A stretch of 64,000 bases of DNA from an uncultured Lachnospiraceae bacterium (GTDB lineage: Bacteria > Bacillota > Clostridia > Lachnospirales > Lachnospiraceae). Made by a program: the position numbers and the translations under genes. Below the pieces are notes generated by a model. It searched no databases, was not told the origin of the DNA, and saw only the letters and a list, made by a program, of their open reading frames with translations. Every line of letters starts with the position of its first letter. The stretch's first letter is position 1. Positions 36,484 through 44,832 of this stretch are shown in pieces. Location of the stretch: the NCBI GenBank assembly GCA_910578085.1, contig CAJTPM010000006.1:1-64000 (forward strand). Direction: 5' to 3'.

Positions 36484-36839
36484 CCTTCTCTCCCATCCGG
36501 CCGATCCTAATCAGTCTCCCCCGGTCCTCCAGACATAATCCGCTGATTCCGACAACCTCTCTGTAAACAATGTTCCAACCACCCCAGCTGCAACCAAACA
36601 TTTCCACTCATCTCACCAAAACCCCCCGGCCACAACCTGGTTTTCAACCACCCCCGGCTGTAAGCAGGCGTCTCTGCCATAAATCAGCCGGTCGGGAAAT
36701 ATCCCTGTAGCAACTCTGCTAAACGCCGGCACTTGGCGAGGTATTTTCGAGCCTAGTGTCCGCTGCGTTTAGCCCGAAGCGAAAGCGGGTTGCGGAAGGG
36801 ATATTTCCCGACCGGCGTCCGATCCGCATCACACTCCTC
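36484..36839. other. Long mraZ-rsmH spacer
   Basis: A 356-bp gap where a short one is usual. The first 200 bp are C-rich with no open reading frame or motif I recognise. The rest is the structured element at 36686-36821. Confidence 0.6.
36686..36821. repeat. Structured palindromic element, copy 2 (nested helices around a 38-nt core)
   Basis: Outer arms 36688-36706 and 36797-36815 pair perfectly (19 bp). A middle helix GCAAC/GTTGC (36710-36714 with 36789-36793) and an inner stem GCTAAACGC/GCGTTTAGC (36718-36726 with 36765-36773) enclose the core 36727-36764. The core matches copy 1 (2127-2164) at 36 of 38 positions. AGCGAAAGCG (36778-36787) and the edges AGCCGG and CCGGCGTCCG are identical to copy 1; the arms share no sequence with it. 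Confidence 0.82.
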
Positions 36840-37274
36840 TTACAGCCGAATCCCCATACTGGAGAGCTCCTCCATCACATCATCCATCTCCTCAAAGGAA
36901 GTCTCCACGCTCTCATAGCGCTCCTTACTCCAAATCTCCACCTTCGTTCCCACGCCTACGGAAACCACTTCCTTTGTGATCCCCGCATATTCCCGCAGCT
37001 TTGCGGGAAGCAGGATCCTTCCCTGTCCGTCCACTTCCACTTCAGCGGCTCCTGCAAAGAAGAAACGTATGAATTGTCTGCCGTTTTTACTGCTCAGTGG
37101 TAAATTTTTAATGCCTTCTTCCACGCGGTGCCACTCCTCTTCGCCGTAGGCAAACAGACAGCCGTCCAGCCCTTTCGTTACCACGAATTTTTTTCCCAGT
37201 TCATCGCGGAATTTGGAAGGGACGAAGAGCCTGCCTTTTGCATCTGCTGTATGGTCGTATTCTCCCATAAACAT
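36840..37274 (-). CDS. mraZ: Transcriptional regulator MraZ
   Basis: A 144-residue MraZ with two AbrB-like half domains, each with the DXXXR signature: DAKGRLFVPSKFRDEL (about 12) and DGQGRILLPAKLREYA (about 88). MraZ oligomers bind repeats in their own promoter and control the division and wall cluster. An AAGGAG box precedes the ATG. It is the first gene of the cluster. Confidence 0.95.
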   Translation of the reverse strand: MFMGEYDHTADAKGRLFVPSKFRDELGKKFVVTKGLDGCLFAYGEEEWHRVEEGIKNLPLSSKNGRQFIRFFFAGAAEVEVDGQGRILLPAKLREYAGITKEVVSVGVGTKVEIWSKERYESVETSFEEMDDVMEELSSMGIRL

Positions 37275-37293
37275 ACGGCATCTCCTTCTTTTT

Positions 37294-37334
37294 CACCACT
37301 TTTACCCTTTAGCACACCATTACTCACCACTTTT
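37294..37334 (-). promoter_or_regulatory. Putative MraZ operator repeats
   Basis: On the minus strand AAAAGTGGTG occurs at 37325-37334 and again at 37294-37303, with AAAGGGTA between them. MraZ boxes reported in other bacteria are short G-rich repeats such as AAAGTG and TGGG. These lie from about +1 into the mraZ leader, directly after the -10 box, where binding would block transcription. Confidence 0.6.
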
Positions 37335-37339
37335 ATGTC

Positions 37340-37368
37340 ATTCTACCCTACTTTCCTACATTTGACAA
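37340..37368 (-). promoter_or_regulatory. SigA-type promoter of the mraZ cluster
   Basis: On the minus strand TTGTCA (37363-37368), a 17-bp spacer and TAGAAT (37340-37345), about 66 bp before the mraZ start. Confidence 0.75.
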
Positions 37369-37393
37369 GCCCCGGGTCTTCCCCCAAAATATG

Positions 37394-37434
37394 GAAAAAG
37401 AGACACTTTGCAAGCTTTTTTACAAAATGTCTCT
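37394..37434 (-). terminator. Intrinsic terminator of the ECF sigma unit
   Basis: On the minus strand AGAGACATTTTG-type sequence pairs with its complement (37399-37434, stem of about 14 with small mismatches), followed by five Ts. It separates the 37549-39536 unit from mraZ. Confidence 0.78.
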
Positions 37435-37548
37435 CCTTCTTCTACCATATCTTGTGCTGATATTTCATCCGTCTACAAAATACACCAAATATCTTTTCTT
37501 AAAAAAATCTAAAATTTATTTTATATTTATTTTATTTTTGTATCTTTC

Positions 37549-39012
37549 TCACTGTCCAAGCTGCAGGTACCCTTCCAGGCTGTCCCTGATCTCTCCCGCA
37601 GTCATGGATTCGGTCTGCCACAGATCGTTGTTGGCGCATCTCGGGTAGAGCAGGAAATCCTGTTCTCTGTCTTTATCCACCACGAAAAGCAGTGTGTATT
37701 CCAGCTCCTCGCCGGCTTTCATATCTCTGAAGAAAAAGTGTCCTCTTTCCTCACCGTTTACATGGACCGCCTTATCAAAATAAACAGCGCTGTCGTCCAT
37801 CTGCAGGAAATGCTCCTCCGCCGGCACGGGTTCATAGCTGTCCTCCGCCCATGCATACGTCCCATCCGCTCTCTTCGTCACATACTGTAGCGCAAAGTCC
37901 AGAGGAATATCCGCATCAACATAACAATGCACTTTCAGATCTACCCGCAGAAATTCCTGCTCCGCCTGTTCTTCCCCTATCAGATCATAGTCCTTATCAA
38001 AATGCTGCCTTGCGTAAGGGCGCAGCGTCCTGTCTGCGTTCAGCCAGCCGTCAAACCTCGTAAAGTCAAAGAAATTCTCCTCCGCAAATCCCTCCATGCT
38101 GTCCATAAAAGCGTAATCCGTCACTGTAAAGCCGCAGGGTTCATCATATCTCTCCACTTTCAATTCCTCACCAACCCCATAGATCTTCTCCTCCGGTATC
38201 CCGAGCTCCATCAGAGCATCCCACCTCTTCTGTCCCTCTAACAAAGAAGTTTCTTCATCTGCCTCCGCTTTCTGTCTTGCTGCTTTCTCTTCTTCCGTCT
38301 CATACTGCCCGTCGCCAGTTCTTTCCACGCTCAGGGAATCCGCAAACTTAAGCAATTCCTTCCTGTCCACCTGATACCCCGCCACGATCTCCAGCACATA
38401 TCCCTCCTCCTCATTAAATAAGAAGAGATCCTTGTTAGACAGATTCCTTTCCGCATCCCGGAATGTAATCAAATCCGCCTCCATGCCGCTTAACTTCGTA
38501 TGCTCCACTTCATCAATATCGCTCAGCGTGATCTCATTGTTTATCCGCTCGATCTCCGCTGTAGTGTAGATCGGCATGATCGTGATCCATCCGCCGTCCT
38601 CCAGCGCATAATATTTCCCGTCGCCGTCCTCATCGTCCGCAAATCCCTTCGGAATATAAGCTGCTTTCACCTGATATTCCCCCGGTACCAGCTCATAATT
38701 CAGGGTAAACTCATAGGTGATATTGTTTCCCTCTTCCCTCACATTTTTCCTGAAATACGTTACCGCCGCATAAACTGCGGAAGGAATAATGATCACCAGC
38801 GCAAGCACTGCTGCCGCGGCACCCAGACCTCTGCGGAAACTCCCGGTTTTCCTTTTTCTTCCGTCCGTTTTTCTCTCTTTACGGGATGCCTCCCAGTCAG
38901 GATCTGTCACTTTGTTCATCTGTTTTATCTCTCCTCTCCGAATCTGTTCATATGCTTCTTTCAATCTGTCTTCCACAACCTGAGGAAGTCTTTCTTCCAT
39001 ATTTACCTTCAT
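37549..39012 (-). CDS. Membrane protein with DUF4367/DUF5643-like domains, probable anti-sigma partner
   Basis: A 487-residue bitopic protein. A cytoplasmic N-terminal helical region (about 1-65) precedes one membrane helix (about 68-88). Outside are a DUF4367-like domain (about 95-245; YIPKGF, GWITIMPIY, VDRKELLKFADSL) and, after a Glu/Lys linker, a beta-rich DUF5643/DUF4179-like domain (about 290-470). This architecture and the location 35 bp after an ECF sigma factor gene suggest it holds that factor inactive at the membrane. The ATG has a GGAGG box. Confidence 0.75.
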   Translation of the reverse strand: MKVNMEERLPQVVEDRLKEAYEQIRRGEIKQMNKVTDPDWEASRKERKTDGRKRKTGSFRRGLGAAAAVLALVIIIPSAVYAAVTYFRKNVREEGNNITYEFTLNYELVPGEYQVKAAYIPKGFADDEDGDGKYYALEDGGWITIMPIYTTAEIERINNEITLSDIDEVEHTKLSGMEADLITFRDAERNLSNKDLFLFNEEEGYVLEIVAGYQVDRKELLKFADSLSVERTGDGQYETEEEKAARQKAEADEETSLLEGQKRWDALMELGIPEEKIYGVGEELKVERYDEPCGFTVTDYAFMDSMEGFAEENFFDFTRFDGWLNADRTLRPYARQHFDKDYDLIGEEQAEQEFLRVDLKVHCYVDADIPLDFALQYVTKRADGTYAWAEDSYEPVPAEEHFLQMDDSAVYFDKAVHVNGEERGHFFFRDMKAGEELEYTLLFVVDKDREQDFLLYPRCANNDLWQTESMTAGEIRDSLEGYLQLGQ

Positions 39013-39047
39013 CTATATCCTCCATTCCAGTTTTTCCTGATCACCCG

Positions 39048-39536
39048 TCAGCCTATCTCTTCGCGTAACGTCTCCCGCCCTCGTTTCAGGCGGCTGACCA
39101 CCGTGTTTTCCTTCATCTCCATGCAGGCCGCTATCTCTCTTGTTTTCATGCCATAGACATAATACAAGGTAAATATGCTGCGGTCCTGCTCCTTTAACGG
39201 TTCGATCAGTTCTCTGAATTCCCGTCCTCCTCCCGTCTGTCTGCTCTCGGGCTCCGGCATATCCTCCGTTGGAATACTCCGTCTTTGTCTCTGTAAAATA
39301 TCCTTACAGTTATTGATCAGGATCCGTATCATCCATGTTTTAAAATAGCCGTTGTGCTGCAATGCTCCGATTTTTTCAAAACAGTTTAAAACCGTTTCCG
39401 CCATGGCATCCGCTATATCTTCCTGATCGCGCAAAAATCCTCTGGCAACTTTGTACATACTCTGTTTGTTCTCCTCCATCAGGGTGATAAAAGCTTCGGC
39501 ATCACCCCGCTTCGCCCTTTTTACAAGAAGCTCCAC
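39048..39536 (-). CDS. ECF-type RNA polymerase sigma factor
   Basis: A 162-residue ECF sigma factor: region 2 (RAKRGDAEAFITLMEE through DQEDIADAMAETVL, about 7-60) and region 4 with an HTH (LYYVYGMKTREIAACMEMKENTV, about 122-150, shown in part). No extra domains. The start is GTG with AGGAG upstream. Paired with the downstream membrane protein, it probably forms a signal-responsive switch. Confidence 0.92.
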   Translation of the reverse strand: MELLVKRAKRGDAEAFITLMEENKQSMYKVARGFLRDQEDIADAMAETVLNCFEKIGALQHNGYFKTWMIRILINNCKDILQRQRRSIPTEDMPEPESRQTGGGREFRELIEPLKEQDRSIFTLYYVYGMKTREIAACMEMKENTVVSRLKRGRETLREEIG

Positions 39537-39671
39537 CTGTTTTATCTCCTTTCGCCTGTATCAAGTTTCGGAATTCCTCATCTCTTTACTTATTAGACAG
39601 CGAAAAAGGGGAAAATATTGCATCCCTCATCCGGTTTTTCTTATCTTTTTTCGGCAGATAAAAAAAATTAG

Positions 39672-39700
39672 TTGATATATATGAGGAAAAAGGATAAAGT
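39672..39700 (+). promoter_or_regulatory. Possible promoter of the MATE gene
   Basis: TTGATA (39672-39677), 17 bp, TAAAGT (39695-39700). The -10 is weak. A 115-nt leader follows. Confidence 0.4.
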
Positions 39701-39815
39701 ATAGGTTAATTGCAGTAAATTACTTAAGGCATTAGCCTGACGGCATTACGCACTAAATTTCTCCGACACGGAGATCAGAGCAGAATTACTGAGCGAAAAA
39801 CAGGAAGATACCCTC

Positions 39816-41192
39816 ATGATACATCTCATAAGACACGTGGAAGAAAGAAATACCGAAGCGACATTGGATATGACCACAGGGAGCCCCTACTCCCTGATGC
39901 TCCAGTTTGCCATGCCTGTCTTTTTGAGCCAGGTCTTTCAGCAGTTATACAATACGGCGGACGCTCTTATCGTGGGCAGATATCTGGGTACAAACGCTCT
40001 GGCCGCAGTCACTTCCTCGGGAAATCTGATTTTTCTGATGACCAGCTTTTTCATAGGACTTGCCGCAGGCGGCGGCGTGGTGATCTCCAGATACTTCGGC
40101 GCAAAAGACGAAGCCCGGGTGTCCCGGTCCATCCATACGCTGATGGCTGCCGGCATTGTCTGCGGTCTGCTTCTTACTGTCATCGGCGTGATCTTTACGC
40201 CCACATTCCTTCTCTGGATGCGGACGGATCCGGAAGTTATGCCCGAGGCCGTTTCCTACTTCCGTTATTATTTTCTCGGTGCCCTGCCGCTTGTGCTGTA
40301 TAATGTCTGCTGCGGAATCATGAATGCCCTGGGAGACAGCAAACGTTCCTTATACTATCTTATTTTTTCTTCCATCACCAATGTTTTTCTGGATCTGCTT
40401 TTCATTGGTGCCTTCCACGGCGGCGTCTGGGCTGCCGCTGTGGCGACCGTCATCTCTCAGGCTGCAAGCGTCGTGCTCTGCATGATCCATCTGATGAAAA
40501 AGGGAACGATTTATACGGTAGAACTGAAAAAGATTCGTTTTCATAAGGAGATCCTGCTGGAGATCATCCGCTACGGTTTCCCCTCAGGTATTCAGAATTC
40601 GGTTATTGCCATTGCCAATGTGATCGTGCAGGTTCAGATCAATTCCTTTGGCCCCCTTGCTATGGCCGGATACGGTATCCATTGTAAAATCGAAGGATTT
40701 GCTTTTTTACCCATCACCAGCTTCAATATGGCGGCAACCACCTTTATCAGTCAGAATCTGGGAGCCGGTAAATATGACCGGGCAAAAAAAGGCGCCCGTT
40801 TCTCCATTCTCGCTGCCATGCTGACAGCGGAAGTGATCGGCGCCCTCTATTATATTTTCGCCCCCCTGTTTGTGGGCTTCTTTGACTCTGCAGCGGGGGT
40901 GATTCAGTATGGTGTAACCCAGGCACGCATTGTGTCCCTGTTTTATTTTCTGCTTGCCTTTTCCCACTCCGTCGCCGCAGTCTGTCGTGGCGCCGGAAAG
41001 GCTTTCGTGCCGATGATCGTCATGCTATCCGTCTGGTGCGTTCTGCGGATCAGCTATATTATCATTGTCATGCGGCTATTCAGAGAGATAAGGTATGTAT
41101 TCTGGGCCTATCCGCTTACCTGGAGCATCAGCTCGGTGATCTACCTGCTCTACTATCTGTTTTCCGACTGGGTGCATGGGTTCGATGCCTGA
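39816..41192 (+). CDS. MATE family multidrug/solute exporter
   Basis: A 458-residue twelve-helix MATE transporter, exporting cationic compounds against H+ or Na+. The first half has TTGSPYSLMLQFAMPVFLSQ and LYNTADALIVGRYLGTNALAAV; the second half mirrors it from IRYGFPSGIQNSV onward. Substrate unknown. The gene is alone on the plus strand, converging on the histidine kinase gene with 8 bp between stops. Confidence 0.92.
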   Translation: MIHLIRHVEERNTEATLDMTTGSPYSLMLQFAMPVFLSQVFQQLYNTADALIVGRYLGTNALAAVTSSGNLIFLMTSFFIGLAAGGGVVISRYFGAKDEARVSRSIHTLMAAGIVCGLLLTVIGVIFTPTFLLWMRTDPEVMPEAVSYFRYYFLGALPLVLYNVCCGIMNALGDSKRSLYYLIFSSITNVFLDLLFIGAFHGGVWAAAVATVISQAASVVLCMIHLMKKGTIYTVELKKIRFHKEILLEIIRYGFPSGIQNSVIAIANVIVQVQINSFGPLAMAGYGIHCKIEGFAFLPITSFNMAATTFISQNLGAGKYDRAKKGARFSILAAMLTAEVIGALYYIFAPLFVGFFDSAAGVIQYGVTQARIVSLFYFLLAFSHSVAAVCRGAGKAFVPMIVMLSVWCVLRISYIIIVMRLFREIRYVFWAYPLTWSISSVIYLLYYLFSDWVHGFDA

Positions 41193-41200
41193 AAATCCCG

Positions 41201-44140
41201 TCATTTCACAAACTTCTGTAGCAGAGCGATAAAGGTTCCCATATCAAGCGGTTTGCTCAGATGCGCATTCATGCCGTTCTTTAATGCCGCAGCCTTATCT
41301 TCTTCCAGCGCATTGGCTGTCATGGCGATGATCGGCAGATTTTTCACATCCTCCCTGGGCAGCTTGCGGATCGTTCTGGTGGCCTCATATCCATCCATGA
41401 TCGGCATCTGCACATCCATCAGCACCGCATCGTAGTAGCCTTCCTCCGAATTTTCGACCATGGCCACCGCATCCGTCCCGTCGGGGGCCATCTCCACCAC
41501 AAATCCTGCCTCTGTCAGTATCACTTCCGCGATTTCACGGTTCAATTCCACGTCGTCCACAAGCAGGATACGCCTGCCGCCAAAGTCGGCTAACGTCCAG
41601 GGCGCTGCTTCCCCGTCCTTTTTATCGGCCAGATGATTTGCTGACAGCAACGCCGCTTTGAGATCGGACATAAATAACGGTTTTGCACAGAACGCCGTGA
41701 CACCGGCTTGTTTCGCCTCTTCCTCGATATCCGTCCAGTCGTAGGCAGTTAAAATGATAATGGGTACATCTCCCCTGACAGACTGCCTGATCCTTCTGGC
41801 CGTTTCCACACCGCTGAGTTCCGGCATCTGCCAGTCAATAATGTAAGTATGATACGGATCTCCTTCCTCGTCCGCAAGCTTCGCCCGGTATGCCGCCTCC
41901 CTTCCGGAAGTGGTCCATTCCGCCCGCATGCCGATCTGGCGCAACATCTTGCTCACGCTGTCACAGGTATTCAGATCATCATCCACCACAAGAGACCGCA
42001 ACCCTTCCAGCTCCCTGATCTGCACACTGTTTTTTTCATTATCCTGCAGCTTTAAGGAAAGCTCCACCGTAAAGGTGCTTCCTTTTCCCAGCTCGCTTTC
42101 GACACTGATCTTACCGTTCATCATTTCCACAATATTTTTTGTGATGGCCATGCCCAGGCCTGTGCCCTGAATACCGCTCTGGGTTGCGGTAACTTCCCGT
42201 TCAAAGGGCTCAAAAACATGCTGTACAAACTTGGGGGACATGCCGATCCCGTTATCTTTGATAATAAAACTGTAATCCCCGTATCCGTGGCGGAACGTCG
42301 TCTTCTGGATGATCCGGAACGTGATCGTTCCTCCGGCCGGCGTGTATTTGACCGCATTGCTCATCAGGTTGATGAAGACCTGGTTCAGCTTCAGGGGATC
42401 CGCTATCACATCTTCATTGTTGACCTCAAACGTATCAATGAACAGTTCCAGCTGCTTCGCCTTCACCTGAGGCTGTATGATGTTGACAAGATTGTGCATC
42501 AGTTCCGAGATATTGCACTCCTGTTCCTTGATCTGTACCTTCCCGCTTTCGATCCGGCTCATATCCAGAATATCGTTGATCAGGCTTAACAGATGATTGC
42601 TGGAAGACAGCACTTTCTGCAGACAGTCACGAACCTGCTCTTTGTTGTCGATATGGCTGAACGCGATCGTCGCAAAACCGATAATGGCGTTCATCGGCGT
42701 ACGGATGTCATGGGACATATTGGACAGGAACGTTGTCTTCGCCTGGTTGGCATGCTGTGCCTGCATCAGCGCATCCTGCAGAGCCTGCGTCTGTTCCTGC
42801 TTTTTCTCCACCTGCTCCGTAATCACCTGACGGATCAGCAGTACCTTGCTGGCTCTGCCCTCGTTTCTCTCCAAGCAGATAATATTGATGTGCTCCCATG
42901 CAGGAGCGCCGTCCCGCATCACATGGCTCTCAAAACGCAGATCATTCTGCCCCTCCAGGGAAGACACGATGGCGTCTCTGCTGATCTCCTCCGCAAATTT
43001 GTGGCGGGCATCCTCCTCGATCATACGGTTACAGAGCTGATCTGCCAGATCCCGGTAAGGGCCGCTTACCGCCAGACTGGGCGTTTCCGGCCTCGTTCCC
43101 GCCAGATACTGGTAGGTATTTTCCTCCAGATCGATCAGGCAGAACCGGGAAAACAGCGTATTGACACCGCCTATGATATATCCCATCTCCCGGTTTTCCT
43201 GCTGCAGCCCTTTTTTCTCCTGTCTGAGCCGGATGATCAGGATAACGATATAGGCGGCAAAAAGACCGATCAGCATAAATTCCAGCTGTACCCCAGTCAC
43301 ATTTTCGTCCTGAATCATCCCCTGTGTGACGGATTTCGGGAATGTCTGCACAAGAATAAAATCATTATCTTCCAGATAGGTCACGCAGATATTGTCGGTT
43401 TTGCTGTTCGATTCACAGATAAAGGTACCTTCCCCGCCGTTTTTAAAAATGTTCCGCACCTTCACCGCCGTATTTTCATCGATCACGTTCGTTCCAGTCA
43501 ACATGTCGATGAGGTTCCCGCTAAGTACCTCTCCCGCCGAGCTTGCGATGATACTGCCGTCCGGTACGCACAGATACACGCCTGCCGGCTCCCCGAAATA
43601 AGTAACAGCAAGCATATCCTGCAGATACCGCTCCGCCATATAGGTTCCCCGCAGGACACCGATGATCTCTCCTTTATAATATACAGGGGTATAGAAACAG
43701 ACCATGGTTTCATCAAAAAAATGGGAATCAAACAGGACAATACTGTCGCTCTCGCCTTTCATACCGCTCAAAAAGAAGGGACGCCAGCTTATATCACAGG
43801 TTCTCCCGTCCGTGGCATGATCGATCCCCTTTGCATCCGTAAACATCACCGCATCAAACAGAGAATTATCCTCTATTTCCTGTAACATTTCCTGCGTAAT
43901 TTCCGGCTCGCTTAAACCCTCTCCCAGAAAGTAGGCATAGGTGTTGATCCTGCTCAGCGCATTATTTAACGTTTCGTCGATCTGCAGCTTTGTCTGGCGG
44001 GCAGAATCCGCCGCATATGTTTTATTCCTCTCCAGTATTCTGTCCCGATTTTGCCCGATGTACCAGTAAAAGATAAAAATTCCTGCTACGACCATAAAAA
44101 TGATATAGGCAATCTCCTGTGTCAGTCTTCTTTTCTGCAT
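41201..44140 (-). CDS. Hybrid sensor histidine kinase with two receiver domains
   Basis: A 979-residue membrane sensor: helix 1 (about 8-27), extracellular Cache-type domain (about 35-265), helix 2 (about 278-298), a PAS-like region (about 320-440), HisKA with the phospho-accepting His in SHDIRTPMNAI (about 500), HATPase with NLMSNAVKYT, DNGIGM and GTGLGMAI, then two receivers. Both receivers look competent (IIDWQMPEL and VLMDVQMPIMDG aspartates, CAKPL and LSKPLD lysines). No output domain or cognate regulator is adjacent. The start at 44140 has AAGGAG; an upstream GTG is weaker. Confidence 0.92.
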   Translation of the reverse strand: MQKRRLTQEIAYIIFMVVAGIFIFYWYIGQNRDRILERNKTYAADSARQTKLQIDETLNNALSRINTYAYFLGEGLSEPEITQEMLQEIEDNSLFDAVMFTDAKGIDHATDGRTCDISWRPFFLSGMKGESDSIVLFDSHFFDETMVCFYTPVYYKGEIIGVLRGTYMAERYLQDMLAVTYFGEPAGVYLCVPDGSIIASSAGEVLSGNLIDMLTGTNVIDENTAVKVRNIFKNGGEGTFICESNSKTDNICVTYLEDNDFILVQTFPKSVTQGMIQDENVTGVQLEFMLIGLFAAYIVILIIRLRQEKKGLQQENREMGYIIGGVNTLFSRFCLIDLEENTYQYLAGTRPETPSLAVSGPYRDLADQLCNRMIEEDARHKFAEEISRDAIVSSLEGQNDLRFESHVMRDGAPAWEHINIICLERNEGRASKVLLIRQVITEQVEKKQEQTQALQDALMQAQHANQAKTTFLSNMSHDIRTPMNAIIGFATIAFSHIDNKEQVRDCLQKVLSSSNHLLSLINDILDMSRIESGKVQIKEQECNISELMHNLVNIIQPQVKAKQLELFIDTFEVNNEDVIADPLKLNQVFINLMSNAVKYTPAGGTITFRIIQKTTFRHGYGDYSFIIKDNGIGMSPKFVQHVFEPFEREVTATQSGIQGTGLGMAITKNIVEMMNGKISVESELGKGSTFTVELSLKLQDNEKNSVQIRELEGLRSLVVDDDLNTCDSVSKMLRQIGMRAEWTTSGREAAYRAKLADEEGDPYHTYIIDWQMPELSGVETARRIRQSVRGDVPIIILTAYDWTDIEEEAKQAGVTAFCAKPLFMSDLKAALLSANHLADKKDGEAAPWTLADFGGRRILLVDDVELNREIAEVILTEAGFVVEMAPDGTDAVAMVENSEEGYYDAVLMDVQMPIMDGYEATRTIRKLPREDVKNLPIIAMTANALEEDKAAALKNGMNAHLSKPLDMGTFIALLQKFVK

Positions 44141-44260
44141 ATTACTCCTTACCACTTTCCGGATTTTCTTACGTCTCACTGTGATTCCCTGCCGGCAAAG
44201 CCGACGGGAAATGATACGTTGTGACTATCTCAAAAATAATCTCTGTGTTTTTCTGCTGTT

Positions 44261-44551
44261 TCAGCGATGACAGCGACGGCCCCGACCACAGCCGTGACCA
44301 TATGAGGTCCTTTCCTCCGCAGTCACGCAGGAGCCATCGCAATAACCATCTGCATGATCATAGCCGCAATAGTACTCGTCATCATGAAGATGACGGCCTT
44401 CTTCCGTACAATCTTCCACAGTGCAAACCGGATAGCATGTGTCATCCACAGCCTGCCTGTGATGCCCGTGATGAGCCGAAACCGGCATGACAAAAAGAAC
44501 CGATACCATTGCCGCAGCAGCCGCCGCAGTGAACAGTTTTCTGAAGCTCAT
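44261..44551 (-). CDS. Small secreted His/Cys-rich protein
   Basis: A 96-residue precursor. A signal peptide (about 1-25, Ala-rich core, ending VSA) is followed by a mature part of about 70 residues that starts HHGHH and contains about ten histidines and eight cysteines: CYPVCTVEDC, HLHDDEYYCGYDH and YCDGSC. Related small proteins occur in Lachnospiraceae, to my recollection, without known function. The composition suggests metal binding or disulfide-stabilised folding. An AAAGGAGGT box and its own promoter (44606-44634) are present; the kinase gene follows 120 bp downstream. Confidence 0.75.
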   Translation of the reverse strand: MSFRKLFTAAAAAAMVSVLFVMPVSAHHGHHRQAVDDTCYPVCTVEDCTEEGRHLHDDEYYCGYDHADGYCDGSCVTAEERTSYGHGCGRGRRCHR

Positions 44552-44605
44552 GGCAATTACCTCCTTTCTCTCCACTATAAAACGAATTCTCGTTCTTTCC
44601 TTTCC

Positions 44606-44634
44606 ATCATATCAAAAAATTGTTTCCATAGCAA
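44606..44634 (-). promoter_or_regulatory. SigA-type promoter of the His/Cys-rich protein gene
   Basis: On the minus strand TTGCTA (44629-44634), 17 bp, TATGAT (44606-44611), about 55 bp before the start codon. Confidence 0.65.
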
Positions 44635-44759
44635 TCCGTGAAAAATTTATTATTTTACTCCATATTTCGAAATTCCGGGATGACGCGGCATAACAGGACA
44701 TACTCTCCGTCCCCCCGCCAATCTGCTGCCAAAATCAGACAAAATTACAGATCTGTCTA

Positions 44760-44788
44760 TTGAAACGCAAAGTTATTCGCGCTAAAAT
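44760..44788 (+). promoter_or_regulatory. SigA-type promoter of the MMPL/GLUG operon
   Basis: TTGAAA (44760-44765), 17 bp, TAAAAT (44783-44788), about 45 bp before the MMPL gene. Confidence 0.72.
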
Positions 44789-44832
44789 TTTATACCGCAA
44801 TCAGAAGAATACATAAATAAGGAGTGATCAAC

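Noticed and set aside
42593..43885. Long open frame (430 codons) on the plus strand
   Set aside because: It lies opposite the histidine kinase, whose HisKA and other motifs are unmistakable; the antisense translation is low-complexity in character.
44180..44260. Hairpin around GCCGGCAAAGCCGAC (about 44193-44207) as a terminator
   Set aside because: No T-run follows it on the minus strand.
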